64,000 nt of DNA from Bos javanicus (GCF_032452875.1 NC_083883.1:56294698-56358697); one strand, 5' to 3'; shown: positions 21,880 through 33,424, counted from the first letter of the stretch. Notes: a model not told the origin generated them from the sequence alone. Numbers and translations are program-made.

Positions 21880-22925
21880 TGAAATATTTTGACATATAAC
21901 ATTGTGTAAACTTAAGGTGTACAACATGTTGATTTGATGTTTATATATTGTAATATGATTGCAGTTGTAGCATTAGTCCCTCTGTCACATCACATGATTA
22001 TCAGTTATGTCTTTGTGATTGGAATGATTAAGATCTAGTCTCTTACCAGTGTTGTCTATATTAACTATATGGTGTGTTAGATCTTCAAGGCTTATTTACC
22101 TCCGGTTACAAGTTTGTACTCTGAAACAACATCTCTCCTATTCCCTCACTCCCCAGTAACCACCAGTTTACTCTCTGTTTTTACGAGTTTGACTTTTTTA
22201 GATTCTTCATATAAGTGATATCATGCTGTTTTGTCTGTCTCTATCTGGCTTTATGTCACTAGCATAATGTCCTCAAGATCCACTTTTATTGTTGCAAATG
22301 GTGAGATTTCCTTCTTTCTCATAGTTGAATAATATTCCATTGTACACCCTTTGTTTAAAAAGAATTAATTTATTTGTTGATTTATTTTTGGCTGTGCTGG
22401 ATCTTCGTTGCCATGCAGTCTTTTCTGTAGTTGCAGGAAGCGGGGGCTACTCTGTAGTTGTAGTGCGCAGGCTTTTCATTGCAGTGGCTTCTTGTTGGGC
22501 TCTAGGTCATGTGGACTTGCGTAGTTGTGGTCATGGGCTCAGTAGCTGCAACTTCTGGGCTCTAGAGCACAGGCTCAATAGTTGTGCCTGGGCTTAGTCG
22601 CTCCATGTCATGTGGGATCTTCGCAGACCAGGGATCGAACCTGAGTCTCCTGCATTGCAGGTGGATTCTTTTTCTATGAGCCAGCAGGGAAACCCATATG
22701 CCACATCCTCTTTATGTATTTGTTGCTGGACACTTAGGTTGTTTCCATATCATGGCTATTGTGAATAATGCTGCAATAAACACAGGTGCATTTATCTCTT
22801 TGATATCCTGTTTTCATTTCCTTTGAGTATATACCCAGAAGTGGAATTGCTGAATCATATAGTAGACCTAGTTTTAACTCTTTGAGCCACCTTCATTTTG
22901 TTTTCCATATTGTCTGTACCAAGAT
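21880..22925 (-). mobile_element. L1 3' region, antisense, split by a CHR SINE
   Basis: Reverse L1 3' UTR and ORF2 end: gtaaacttaaggtgtacaac, then ccccagtaaccaccagttta and gaataatattccattgta. It resumes after the SINE with ccacatcctctttatg, gaataatgctgcaataaaca and cccagaagtggaattgctga. Confidence 0.8.
22352..22696 (-). mobile_element. CHR SINE, long copy, antisense
   Basis: The reverse CHR body begins after an aaaaagaattaatt stretch and includes gtagttgtagtgcgcaggct, gtgggatcttcgcagaccag and gggatcgaacctgagtctcc. It interrupts the L1 at its ttccattgta passage. It is longer than the other CHR copies, with an apparent internal repeat of the gtagttg block. Confidence 0.8.
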
Positions 22926-23078
22926 CCACTTTTATTGTTGAGTGTATCTGTACCAAGATTTATCTTGAGTGGATCTGTACCAATTTACATTCTTGATTTA
23001 CATTAGGAAAAGAAATTTGACTTATAACGTGGATATTAAGTAATTAGAAAAGATGATATATTTTAACTGTATCCTCCC

Positions 23079-24283
23079 TTTAGTCACTAAGTCATGTTTG
23101 ACTCTCTGTGCCCCATGAACTGCACGCCAGGTTTCCCTGTCCTTCACTGTCTCCTGGAGTTTGCTCAAACTCAGTGTCCATTGAGTCACTGATGCCATCT
23201 GGCCATCTCATCCTCTGTCACCCCCTTTTCCTCTAGCCCTCAATCCTTCCCAGCATCAGGATCTTTTCTAATGAGTCTGCTGTTCACATCAGGTGGCCAA
23301 AGTATTTGAGTTTCAGCTTCAGTATTGGTCTTTCCAATGAATATTCAGGGTTGATTTCCTTTAGGGTTGACTGGTTTGATCTCCTTGCTGTCCAAGGGAC
23401 TCTCAAGAGTCTTCTCCAAGACCACAGTTTGATAGCATCAATTCTTTGGCCCTCAGCCTTCTTTATAGTCCAACTCTCACATTTGTACGTGACTACTAGA
23501 AAAACCATAGCTCTGATTATATGGACCTTTCTTTGCAAAGTGATGTATCTAGTTTTTAATATACTGTCTAGGTTTGTCATAGTTATTTTTCCAAGAAGCA
23601 AGTGTCTTTTAATTTTGTGGCTGCAATCACCGTCCACATTGATTTTGGAGCCCAAGAAAATGAAATTTGACAATTTCCACTTGCCATGAAGTGATAGGAC
23701 CGGATGTCATGATCTTCATTTTTTGAATGTTGAGTTTTAAGCCAGTGTTTTGCTCTCTTCTTCTAGCTTCATTTCTTCACCTTCATCAAGAGTCTCTTTA
23801 GTTCCTCTTCACTTTCTGCCATTGAAGTGGTATCATCTGCATATCTGAGGTTGTTGATGTTTTCCCCGACAATCTTGATTCCAGCTTGTGAGTCATCCAG
23901 CCCAGCATTTTGTATGATGTACTTTGCATATCCGTTAAATAAACAGGGTGACAATATACAACCTTGGCGTACTCCTTTCCCAATTTTGAACTAGTCTGTT
24001 GTTCCCTGTGGTTCTAACTGTTGCTTCTTGAACTGCATATAGGTTTCTCAGGAGGCAGGTAAGGTGGTCTGGTATTCCCATCTCTTTAAGAATTTTCCAG
24101 TTTATTGTGATCCACACAGTCAAAAACTTTAGCATAGGCAGTGAAGCAGAAGTAGATTTTTTTTTTTTTTTAGTTCCCTTGCTTTTTCTGTGATCCAGCA
24201 TGTGTTGGCAATTTGATCTCTGGGTCCTCTGCCTTTTTAAAGTCCAGTTTGTACATCTGAAAGTTCTCAGTTCACATTTCAAT
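23079..24283 (-). mobile_element. BovB LINE, 5'-truncated, antisense
   Basis: About 1.2 kb. On the - strand the fragments read from the RT palm (KAFD-like region, badly frameshifted), through LPDHL-type text with the LLRNLYAVQEATVRTTG passage, NNLRYADDTTSMAES, and YKCESWTIKKAEGQRIDAIK, in at least three frames. A T run at 24160-24172 interrupts it. More diverged than the copies at 17.8 and 60.8 kb, so probably older. Confidence 0.88.
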
Positions 24284-24303
24284 TCTACCCTCATACTTGA
24301 TCT

Positions 24304-24426
24304 GGAAGGGAATGGCTACCTACTCCAGTAATTCTAGCCTAGAGAATTCCACCGACAGAGGCCTGGCAAGCTACAGTCCATGGACTTGCAAAGAGTTGGC
24401 CACGACTGAGCAACTGTCACTTCTTC
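24304..24426 (+). mobile_element. Bov-tA/Bov-A fragment
   Basis: gggaatggctacctactcca through gcaaagagttggccacgact. The repeat acttgatct flanks it at 24295-24303 and 24427-24435. Confidence 0.85.
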
Positions 24427-24488
24427 ACTTGATCTTCATTATTCCAATTTTATGCATTTATTTTTTGCAGCAAGTGCAGTATTAAATT

Positions 24489-24739
24489 CCTGGAGAAGGA
24501 AATGGCAATCCACTCTAGTAACCTGGCAGGGAAAATCCCATGGACAGAGATGCCTGGTGGTCTACAGTCCATGGGGTCATATGCTATGCTATGCTAAGTC
24601 ACTTCAGTCGTGTCCGACTCTGTGCGACCCCATAGACGGCAGCCCACCAGGCTCCCCGTCCCTGGGATTCTCCAGGCAAGAACACTGGAGTGGGCTGCCA
24701 TTTGTAGTTGGATATGACTGAGCCACTGAACACACACAA
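24489..24739 (+). mobile_element. Bov-A SINE split by an inverted Bov-A unit
   Basis: The outer SINE (sense) runs from cctggagaaggaaatggcaa to cagtccatggggtca near 24580 and resumes near 24702 with gttggatatgactgagccac. The 9-bp repeat tattaaatt flanks it at 24480-24488 and 24740-24748. Between them, about 24582-24701, is a reverse Bov-A unit preceded by an atgct triplication. Confidence 0.8.
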
Positions 24740-24749
24740 TATTAAATTA

Positions 24750-25225
24750 TGCCAGTAGAGGGTGCTGCAGAGATACCCTGAGGAAGGGACTTGTGTTCTT
24801 GGTTGTGATGTGTTGTGATTGCTCCCTGCTCTTGCTACAAGATTCTGGTACATCCAGTGGTGTTGTGCTCCAGCTGTGCACACAGTTCGAGCATTCCCTC
24901 TGTGAACTCATGGTCTAGGTCCTGGCTCAGTGAGGTCTTCCTCAGTGGTCTTCCAGAAACAGACACAGGCTCTGCCTCTGAGCTGCCTCCAGGAGTCCTG
25001 ATTTTCTTTGTTCACCTGCCTGCTGACATTGGCTGCCTGCACCCTAGAGGATGTTTCCTGTTACCTTGTGGTCCTGCTTTGCCGGGGCAGTCCATAAAGC
25101 TTCTTCGTTATCCACTGGTCTACAGTCATACCTTCTACAGTGAGATCAGACTCCCAGCTTTAGGGAGAGGATCTTCTTTCTTGATTTGCTCTTCTTTGGG
25201 TTTCTCTTCCTCAGCCTTAGGATAG
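24750..25225. repeat. GC-richer tract, possible LTR relic, unclassified
   Basis: This stretch is clearly less AT-rich than its surroundings and starts with gccagtagagggtgctgcag. Long chance frames exist on + (136 codons) without a known domain. It may be a decayed LTR; I could not match it to a family. Confidence 0.3.
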
Positions 25226-25410
25226 TTTTAAAAATTATTATATACAATTTTTTTTATTAATAAGATTTCCCTGTTCAAATTATTTTTGTGCTCTCTCCCC
25301 TATTTGGACTTATACTGACAGTAATTAATTGAACTAGTATCTAACAAAATTAGCCAGTCTGGTAGATAAAGTTCACGATACATTTCTGGGGGAAAAAAAT
25401 TTTAATAGTA

Positions 25411-25845
25411 TTTTTTTTTTTTTTTCCCATCTCCCAAACTCCTTTTATTCGGAAACTACTGAAGAATGTCCTCTACCAAAAAATGAGGTTTTGAATTAAA
25501 TAAATACATACATGGGGTCCAGGATTCAGAATATCCAATGCAAGACAGAATCAGAAGGAGTCCTGAGGGTGACAGTAATGGGGACCCAGGCCAAGAGAAC
25601 AGTGAACCCACATTTTTAGAGCAGTCTTCAGAAGTGATTTCCTCAAGAAGACAAATTTAACGCAACACCCACAGTACCAAAACATTTGTAAAAGAGATTT
25701 ACATAATTAAGAAAGTGTTTGAATTTGAATTACTGTTAAGTACATAGAAAAATTAAGCCAATATAAAAACACTGTAAAATAATTTCGCTCCAGGGAAAAC
25801 AAAGTGCACTGGAAAATACTAAGAGTAGTATACTATATGGTTCAC
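25411..25845 (-). pseudogene. Candidate processed retrocopy (3' UTR), antisense
   Basis: A 15-base T run at 25411-25425 is followed by cccatctcccaaactccttt and tattcgg. On the - strand this is an AATAAA signal some 17 bases before a poly-A tail, the signature of a retrotransposed mRNA. The remainder to about 25845 is non-repetitive and has no long frame, consistent with a 3' UTR. I cannot name the parent gene, and no clean target-site duplication was found, so a single-copy intron accident is possible. Confidence 0.45.
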
Positions 25846-26109
25846 CTACCCCACTCCAGTACTCTTGCCTGGAAAATCCCATGGATGGAGGAGCCTGGAA
25901 GGCCGCAGTCCATGGGATCGCTGAGGGTCAGACACGACTGAGCGACTTCACTTTCACTTTTCACTTTCCTACATTGGAGAAGGAAATGGCAACCCATTCC
26001 AGTGTTCTTGCCTGGAGAATCCCAGGGACAGGGGAGCCTGGTGGGCTGCCGTCTATGGGGTCGCACAGAGTCGGACACGATTGCAGTGACTTAGCAGCAG
26101 CAGCAGCAG
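25846..26109 (+). mobile_element. Bov-A2 SINE (dimer), 5' trimmed
   Basis: Starts at cctaccccactccagtactc, lacking the first bases of the first unit, and continues through both units to the agcagcagcag end. Confidence 0.87.
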
Positions 26110-26122
26110 GAAATAGATGCCG

Positions 26123-26233
26123 TGTTGTTGTTTAGTCAGTTGTGTCCAATTCTTTTGTGACCCCATGGACTGTAGCCCGCCAGGCTTCTCTGTCCTGGGA
26201 TTTCCCAGGCATGAATACTGGAGTGAGTTGCTA
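26123..26233 (-). mobile_element. Bov-A monomer, antisense
   Basis: gtgttgttgtttagtcagtt through atgaatactggagtgagttg, immediately 3' of an oppositely oriented Bov-A2; the pair could fold. Confidence 0.8.
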
Positions 26234-26384
26234 TACATAGTCTTTTTAACTGACAGTCTTTTTTTGCTGTTCAAATAAAAACGTGTAATTTAACCCCAGA
26301 CCTTTAGAAAATACAGTACAAACAGGTCAGAGTTCATTCAAGTCAAAGTTAAATGGAATCATTTCTTATCTCAAATTGTGATAA

Positions 26385-26745
26385 AAAAAACTTTTTATTT
26401 TTTAATGGGTTATAGCTGTATTAACAATGTTGTGATAGTTTTAGGTGAATAGCAAAGGGAGTCAGCCGTACATATACATGTATCCATTCTCTCCAAACTC
26501 TCCTCCCATCCAGGCTGCCATATACCACCGAACGGAGTTCCCTGTACTGTACGTTAGGTTATCTATTTTAAATATAGAAGTGTGTACATGTCCATCCCCA
26601 ATTCCCTAACTATCCCTTCTCCCCATCCTTCTCCCAACAACTGTAAGTTTGTTTTCTAAGTCTGTGGGATCATCCTGGATGAGGGATCAAACCCATGTTT
26701 CCTGCATTGGTAGGCAGATTCTTTACCACTGAGCCAGCAGGGAAG
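26385..26745 (-). mobile_element. L1 3' UTR and SINE fragment, antisense
   Basis: Reverse L1 3' UTR (gggttatagctgtattaaca, ggtgaatagcaaagggagtc) to about 26670. It then runs into a piece of tRNA-derived SINE: gggatcaaacccatgtttcc and ttctttaccactgagccagc. Confidence 0.7.
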
Positions 26746-27216
26746 ACAAAAAAATTATCTTTTTATTTACTCTTTTTTGGCAAAGGAGGGAACTAAAGTG
26801 TGTTATTTTGCCTGCTAAGAAACAGCTAATAAGAGGCAGCAGGGCTTCTTGCTAGTCTTCTTAATGCTTTTCTATTTGACCCTTTTGTATGACTTTTTTT
26901 GGGGAGAAGAGCTGAGGGAGCTATTGTACCTATGGATACAATTATTTTATATCACTTAGTAAACATTGTTTAATTACTAATGTTTTGTTCTTATTTGTAA
27001 TGGCAACATAGTTTTTCTTTTTTGAAAGATTTTGGTTTATTTGAAAGGAAGCAGGAAGAAGAACTACATAAAATGTTCTTTTTATTTAGTAGGAGTTTAG
27101 GCAATAATTAAAAAATGTGAAAGAAGTTTTCTGTGTGGAATACTGTATTTGTGCTCTAATTATTAACTTGATTTTATCTATTTTAAATACATTTTACTAA
27201 GTTTAGTCATCCTTTT

Positions 27217-28448
27217 TCAGTTCAGTTCAGTTCAGTCACTTAGTCGTGTCTGACTTTTTGTGACCTGATGAACTGCAGCACACCAGGCCTCCCTGTCCAT
27301 CACCAACTCCTGGAGCCTACCCAAACTCATGTCCATTGAGTCAGTGATACCATCCAGCCATCTTATCCTGTGTTGACCCCTTTTCCTTCTGCCTTGAATC
27401 TTTCCCAGCACCAGGGTCTTTTCCAATGAGTCAGCTCTTCGTATCAGGTGGCCAAAGTATTGGAGTTTCAACTTTAGCATTAGTCCTTCCAATGAACATT
27501 CAGAACTGATCTCATTTAGGATGGACTGGTTGGATCTCCTTGCAGTCCAAGGGACTCTAAACAGTCTTCTCCAACACCACAGTTCAAAAGCATCAATTCT
27601 TCGGCGCTCAGCTTTCTTCACAATCCAACTCTCACATCCATAATGACCACTGGAAAAATCATAGCCTTGACTAGACGGACCTTTGTTGGCAAAGTAATGT
27701 CTCTACTTTTAAATATGCTACCTAGGTTGGTCATAACTTTCCTTCCAAGGAGCAAGAGTCTTAATTTCATGGCTGCAATCACCATCTGCAGTGATTTTGG
27801 ATCACCAAAATAAAGTCAGCCAGTTTCCACTGTTTACCCATCTATCTGCCATGAAGTGATGGGACTGGATGCCATGATCTTAGTTTTCTGAATGTTGAAC
27901 TTTAAGCCAACTTTTTCACTCTCCTCTTTCACTTTCGTCAAGAGGCTCCTTAGTTTTTCTTCACTTTCTGCCATAAGGGTGGTGTCATCTGCATATCTGA
28001 GATTATTGATAGTTCTCCTGGCAATCTTGATTCCAGCTTGTGCTTCCTCTAGCCCAGCGTTTCTCACAATATACTCTGTATATAAGTTAAATAAACAGGG
28101 TGACAGTATACAGCCTTGATGTACTCCTTTTCCTATTTGGAACCAGTCTGTTGTTCCATGTCCAGTTCTAACTGTTGCTTCCTAACCTGCATACAGGTTT
28201 CTCAAGAGGCAGATCAGGTGGTCTGGTATTCCCATCTCTTTCAGAATTTTCCACAGTTTATTGTGATCCACATAGTCAAAGGCTTTGGCATAGTCAATAA
28301 AGCAGAAATAGATGTTTTTCTGGAACTTTCTTGCTTTTTTGATATTCCAGCAGATGTTGGCAATTTGATCTGTGGTTCCTCTGCCTTTTCTAAAACCAGC
28401 TTGAACATCTGGAAGTTCATGGTTCACATATTCTTGAAGCCTGGCTTC
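27217..28448 (-). mobile_element. BovB LINE, 5'-truncated, antisense
   Basis: About 1.23 kb. On the - strand it reads from RT palm motifs (ELPDVQAGFRKGRGTTDQIA, FIDYAKAFDYVDHNKLWKI) through NNLRYADDTTLMAES (YADD at 27995-27984) to a 129-codon frame covering AERRRIDAFELWCWRRLFRV and ending TRLSD. Stops and frameshifts separate three frames. The catalytic residues are intact even though the whole is not translatable. Confidence 0.92.
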
Positions 28449-28927
28449 TCACGTTATTTTTTAAATTGTTCTTTACCTGTTTTCTTTAAGGTTTATATAT
28501 TTAGGTAAATTATTCTATTTCCCACTGTACATAGAAAATTCTTATCCTTTTGATAAGTAGTTAGAGCTTCATATAGCTTGATTCAGCTGTTTTAAGTCAA
28601 ATTGAGCTTCTGAGGAATCCAAATTATTTTACATGCAGATCATGTCGTTTAGTGTTAAATTTTTTTTTTTTTTCTTTTTGGCTTCAAATATAAATACCAA
28701 AATAGGACTGTGTAGGAAAGAGTTAACAAAGGAGGACTGAAGCTACTGTCCTGAAAGTTCTGCGAGTAAGGTTGGTTCTCGTCTGGCAATTGGAAACCTG
28801 GCTTTGGGGTGGTTTCCACCATTCTTATAACTGAGACTAGGGGCTTATTATGCCACTTAGTACAAACAATGTGATTTGTCCTGGGCTCCCACTTTCCTTA
28901 TGGAATCTGGAATTTTGGTATATGCTA

Positions 28928-29091
28928 GGCAGAGGGTGCCTATGTGATTAGTCTTGAGAAAAACAGACTCTTGTCTGTGGGCGTGTCACATATGTGACAT
29001 GTGTCATTTCTCACATGTCACAACTCATTGCTGGGAAAAGGGTGTCCTCTGTGTGACTCCCCAGGGAGAGTACTCTTGGAGTTTGTGCCTA
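28928..29091. repeat. Duplicated block Y, copy 1
   Basis: 164 bp that recurs at 30109-30270 with roughly 90% identity by eye. It contains the palindrome gtcacatatgtgac and the stem gacatgtg/cacatgtc. Confidence 0.8.
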
Positions 29092-29270
29092 GTTTCTTCT
29101 GAACTTCACCCTGTGTGCCTTTTCCCTTTGCCAATTTTCCTTTGTATTTGTTCACTCTTCTATGTCCTGAGCCTAAGTACAACTCTATGCTGAGTCCTGT
29201 GAGTCCTCGTAGCAAGTCATCGAACCTTGAGTGGTGTTGAAGACTCTGACAGAAGAGCATTTTGTTGTGA
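28928..29270. repeat. LTR-like relic, class uncertain
   Basis: The passage tatgctgagtcctgtgagtc then ctcgtagcaagtcatcgaac resembles the end of an ancient mammalian LTR or LINE-derived repeat I cannot name with certainty. Confidence 0.4.
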
Positions 29271-29312
29271 CTAGTTTTTCATCCAGAAATCACATTTAAG
29301 ATAACTATTTCC

Positions 29313-29331
29313 GTGTGTGTGTGTGTGTGTG
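29313..29331. repeat. GT microsatellite
   Basis: About nine GT units. Confidence 0.9.
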
Positions 29332-30030
29332 GCTTTTACTGATTATAGAAAATGAGTATTTGCCTAATTGAAGGTCTCTTTTTGAGGATACAAAATAGCT
29401 TTTCTGCACCTTGTCTTCAGAGGAGCAGTAAGAGTTGATGATAATATATAGTAAATATACATGGGTTTATAGTTTTGGAAACTTAGCACCAGATAATGTC
29501 TTCAGACACCCAGAATAAGTTTTTCTTGATGCACTTCAAGTAGAACCTCATCCACATTCATGTTCTGGTCCCCTTTCTTCTCCCCATCAGAAATAGTAAG
29601 AGAATACTCAGAACTCCTCGTTACTCTAGTAATACTGCCCCTTCCTTGTCTTGTGTACCAGAAGGAGTAAAGCAGGGTACTCCTGAGTGCTGTGTTCTCT
29701 TTCCAGGAGCCTTTTTCCTACACTGAACCTTCAGCATTGCTGAAATAATTCTTCGCTGGTTTCTTGCAGCCTTTGTAGGAAGTCCCAGGTTTTCCATTAG
29801 TACTCAGATTCTGATTCCCACATGACTCTGCATATCCCCTCATCTGACTCCTGTCTGCACCTTAGCTCAGTTTCCTAAATGATTTCATTGTATACTCTGG
29901 AACTTAAAATCTGTTGTCAGCACAATTCCCTTTTATCCTTAATGTCATTTCTGATTGTTCCATTCACTTTATACAACCTGGCTTTTGCCAGAGTCCACCA
30001 CTTGCCTTATAGTCCTTTCGGATGATGGCT

Positions 30031-30343
30031 GATTCCTCTCTTGCCACCTCTTGGAATCTCTGTATTGAATGTGGGGAAGTATCTTTCTTGCATGCCCTTG
30101 CTGCTCTTGGGCAGAGGATGCATATATGATTAGTCTTAAGAAAAACAATCTTGTCTGTGAGTGTGTCACATATTTGACACGTGTCATTTCTCACATGTCC
30201 CAACTCATTGCTGGGAAAGTGTGTGCTCTGTGTGACTCCCTAGGGAGAGTACTCTTGGAGTTTGTGCCTAAGATTCCTCTCTTGCCACCCCTTGGTATCT
30301 CTGTATCGAAGGTGGGGAAGTATCTTTCTTGCATGCCCTTGCT
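30031..30343. repeat. Block X - block Y copy 2 - block X' duplication
   Basis: X (30031-30102, gattcctctcttgccacctc onward) recurs as X' (30272-30343) with about four mismatches in 72. Between them lies Y copy 2 (30109-30270). The structure looks like Y inserted with a long duplication of its target. Confidence 0.8.
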
Positions 30344-30469
30344 TATTTTAGACCATGTTTCTCTTTTCTTCTAGAAAACTTCCAGCTTCCAAGTTCATGC
30401 TAACAGATTTTAGCATCTGCTAACCTCTCTTGTTGTGGTTATCCACAAGTCCTTGGAATTCCTGTCAGA

Positions 30470-31800
30470 CTTAGAAGATTTTAGCTCCTGACTTCTTTTC
30501 ATCCTATAATTAGTAAGCTTGTCTTAATTTGGAAGTTTTAATATCCATGCAGATGATTATTCTAATAACCTCTTAGCTTCTTAGTTTTTTGACCTCTCTT
30601 TGTCCAAAGATCTTGTCTTTCTCCCTACTCTAACCATCTATTCCTATGGTCATTCTTTAGAATTTGTCATGACGTATAACTGTACTCCCTTCATAATCTC
30701 AATTTTAAGTATCCTACTCACTACCTCTTATTGCTGTAAGTCACTTCTGTTTTCTTAATACCATTAATTTTCTAATTAATGTTACTGTTAGTCTATGGTT
30801 GGTCCCATCAACCCATAGATTTGTTTTAGTGTCCCTTACCCCCTCACTTCATGTTTTTACTTACCTCCTTCCCAACTTAGATTCTGTTATTTATCTGTAC
30901 AAATTATTACTTCATATACTTCCACAAACTCCTTTACTCTCTTTCTCATCTTCCTACATGCCTGGCATATTCCCAGCTCTAGTTAATTCCAGCTTTCTGC
31001 ACCTTTGTACCAACACCAGTGGTATAAATGAACGCTGCTGGGGAAGAAACAAGACAAAACTGTATATACATGTGCTGATTGACCATAAGCTTAGGTATAC
31101 CTTAGTGTTGATAGCATTCCTGTTTCATTTTACTAGACAAGCTGTTAAGTCTCTTTCCTAGATAATTTTACACCTTCTCATTAAACCTCCATCATATCGT
31201 CTACTGTGTTTATTTTCAGCCAGTGGTCTTTTAAGACAATAGAAGCAGTAAGAATAGAACTTTAGATATTCCCATCACTTTGTCTACCAGTCTTTCTGTT
31301 CTGTATTATAGATTCTGCTTTCTCTTATTACTCTGGATGAAATGTCCATGTTCCTATGGCCAATTTCCAACTTTTACACTAGATTTTTAATCCATTTTGC
31401 CTTCTTGATGATGTGATTCTATTCTTTCTGCTACCACACTCACTCCTGAGGTTAACTCATCCAGTCTCATTCCTTTAAACATATCTGTAAAATAGGTAAC
31501 TTCCAACTTTTCATCTTTCACCTGAGGTCTCAGACCTCTATGTTCCTCATTCATGTATCCTGCAACTTTACTTCTTTGGTGTCTCAAAGTCACTGTGCTC
31601 AAAGTCTAGACCCCCCCTAGTCTAGTCACAAACCTATCCGTCCTGTAGTCTCCCCCAGCATTATGATTTATAGTCTGATCTTTTCAGTTACTCAGGCTGA
31701 AAACTTGGAGTCATTCTTGACTTCTTTTTCTTTCCCTGCACATCTGATTCATCAGTAAATTATATCTGCTCTAATTCCAACTATATAAAGAAAGATAAAA
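30470..31800 (+). mobile_element. Ancient L2 LINE, ORF2 remnant
   Basis: A translated frame near 30537 reads FNIHADDYSNNLLAS, then DLSLSKDLVFLP and SYGHSLEFVMTYNCTP, recognisable as the L2 endonuclease core. From about 31430 the DNA (caccctg-type text through ggagtcattcttgactt) follows the L2 RT region. Many stops; a long but very old element with its middle poorly conserved. Confidence 0.6.
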
Positions 31801-31952
31801 CTCTCAAGGAAAGGGATAAAGAAAAATACGTGAATAGACATAGGTGAAAATGTCTATAAAAGAAATATAATTAGAAGAAAAGGAAAAAGGAGCAGGAACT
31901 CCAGGTGGAATCACTAGTATTTTATTTTGTTAAAAAGTAAACTTGCTTATAG

Positions 31953-32163
31953 GGCTTCCCAGGTGGCACAGTGGAAAAGAATCCACCTGCCAATGTAGAA
32001 GACAGAAGAGACACAGATTTGATCCCTGGGTCAGAAAGATTCCCTGGAGAAGGAAATGACAACCCACTCCAGTATTACTGCCTGGAAGATTCAATGGACA
32101 GAGGAGACTGGTGGGCTACGGTCCACGGGGTTGCAAAGAGTTGGACGCGACTGAGCATGCATG
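31953..32163 (+). mobile_element. Bov-tA SINE
   Basis: gggcttcccaggtggcacag head, tRNA-like boxes, then gagaaggaaatgacaaccca and gcaaagagttggacgcgact. Near-identical flanks (aaacttgcttat near 31940 and taacctgcttat near 32165) are the target repeat. Confidence 0.88.
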
Positions 32164-33034
32164 TTAACCTGCTTATGCCTTAAACTTTCTCATCAAATTG
32201 AATTTATAATTTTTTTTGCTGTTGTTTGGCTCAACTCCAGCTTCATTTGCTTTATGTTTATGAAAGAGAAAATGGGCCCTTGTTAGGGAGAAAATGTTAT
32301 TTTTCTTTGTTTTTGATGTTTTAAAATTATAGTTATACTCAATTCTAAAAATATTTGTAGTTTGGCTTTTGATTATTTTGATGTATAAACCTGATACATG
32401 CAAAAGCCCAAATGTATCACTACCCAAATTTCCCATATTACTGCTATTGAATAATAAAGCAAAATAATTGATTTACTAAATGTTTTTAGCAGTGATTAAG
32501 GCAAGTTTTAGATTTTAATTGTTTTAATCATTTTTAATATTATATTTTTGACTATAGCTAATTTCTCATTTTTTTAATTTGAAGAGAGTTAGTAAAAAGT
32601 ATTCATATTTGAATCATGGTTCTGCATTTCAAATTTTTATCCATTATGAAAGTTAATGGGACATTATTGTCCAAGGAAGGTGTGGAGGTTGTTGTATCTT
32701 CTTGAAGCTTATTGATTGACACTTTTTTCAGTAATGGACCTAAAGATACTATCTATTCTTTCATAACTTTCCTATAGGTTAAATTCTCTGCACTGGTAGC
32801 AGATTTAAGACAATCCTAAGCAAGTATTAAAATTTTTTTTTCATAGTAATTAGTCTTAGTGTTCTAAAAATCTTTGGGGAACAAATAAAATTTCCTACCT
32901 GATGAATGAAAAGAAAAAAATAACCAACTTTTAAATCTCTCTTGCTGATGAGTATAATTCCTAATGATGAAACTTACTCTTTCTGTTATTGAAGGCACTG
33001 AAGCAAGCAAGATTTTTAAGGTTCACATCTATGG

Positions 33035-33215
33035 AATCCCCTCATCTGGGTTTGAAATCCTGCTCTACAGTGACTTGATCAAATTATTTAACTTCTCTAT
33101 GCTTCAGTTTCTAGTTTGTAAATTGTGAATGATACCTCTTAAGAATGTTGGAAGGATAAAATTAGGTGATACTTGTTAAGTGTTTGAAATAGTCCCTGAA
33201 ACAAATAAATGCTTG
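33035..33215 (+). repeat. MIR SINE
   Basis: gggtttgaaatcctgctcta, cttgatcaaattatttaact and tctatgcttcagtttctagt are the MIR body in sense. Confidence 0.75.
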
Positions 33216-33424
33216 CTCTACTGCTAATACCAGTACTATTAGTATTGGTGGTACTTATAGTACTACCACAGTCATGCTTTTTTCTGAGATTGCTGGTGCT
33301 TTGGGAGTGATTACCGGAAATCAGAATAGCCTGCAGAATCAGAGTAAACTACCCCTGTGAGAAGGCAAAATGTTGGTTATATTTATTTGGAACCTGTGTG
33401 TATATGCATGCAGTCTTTGTTCTG

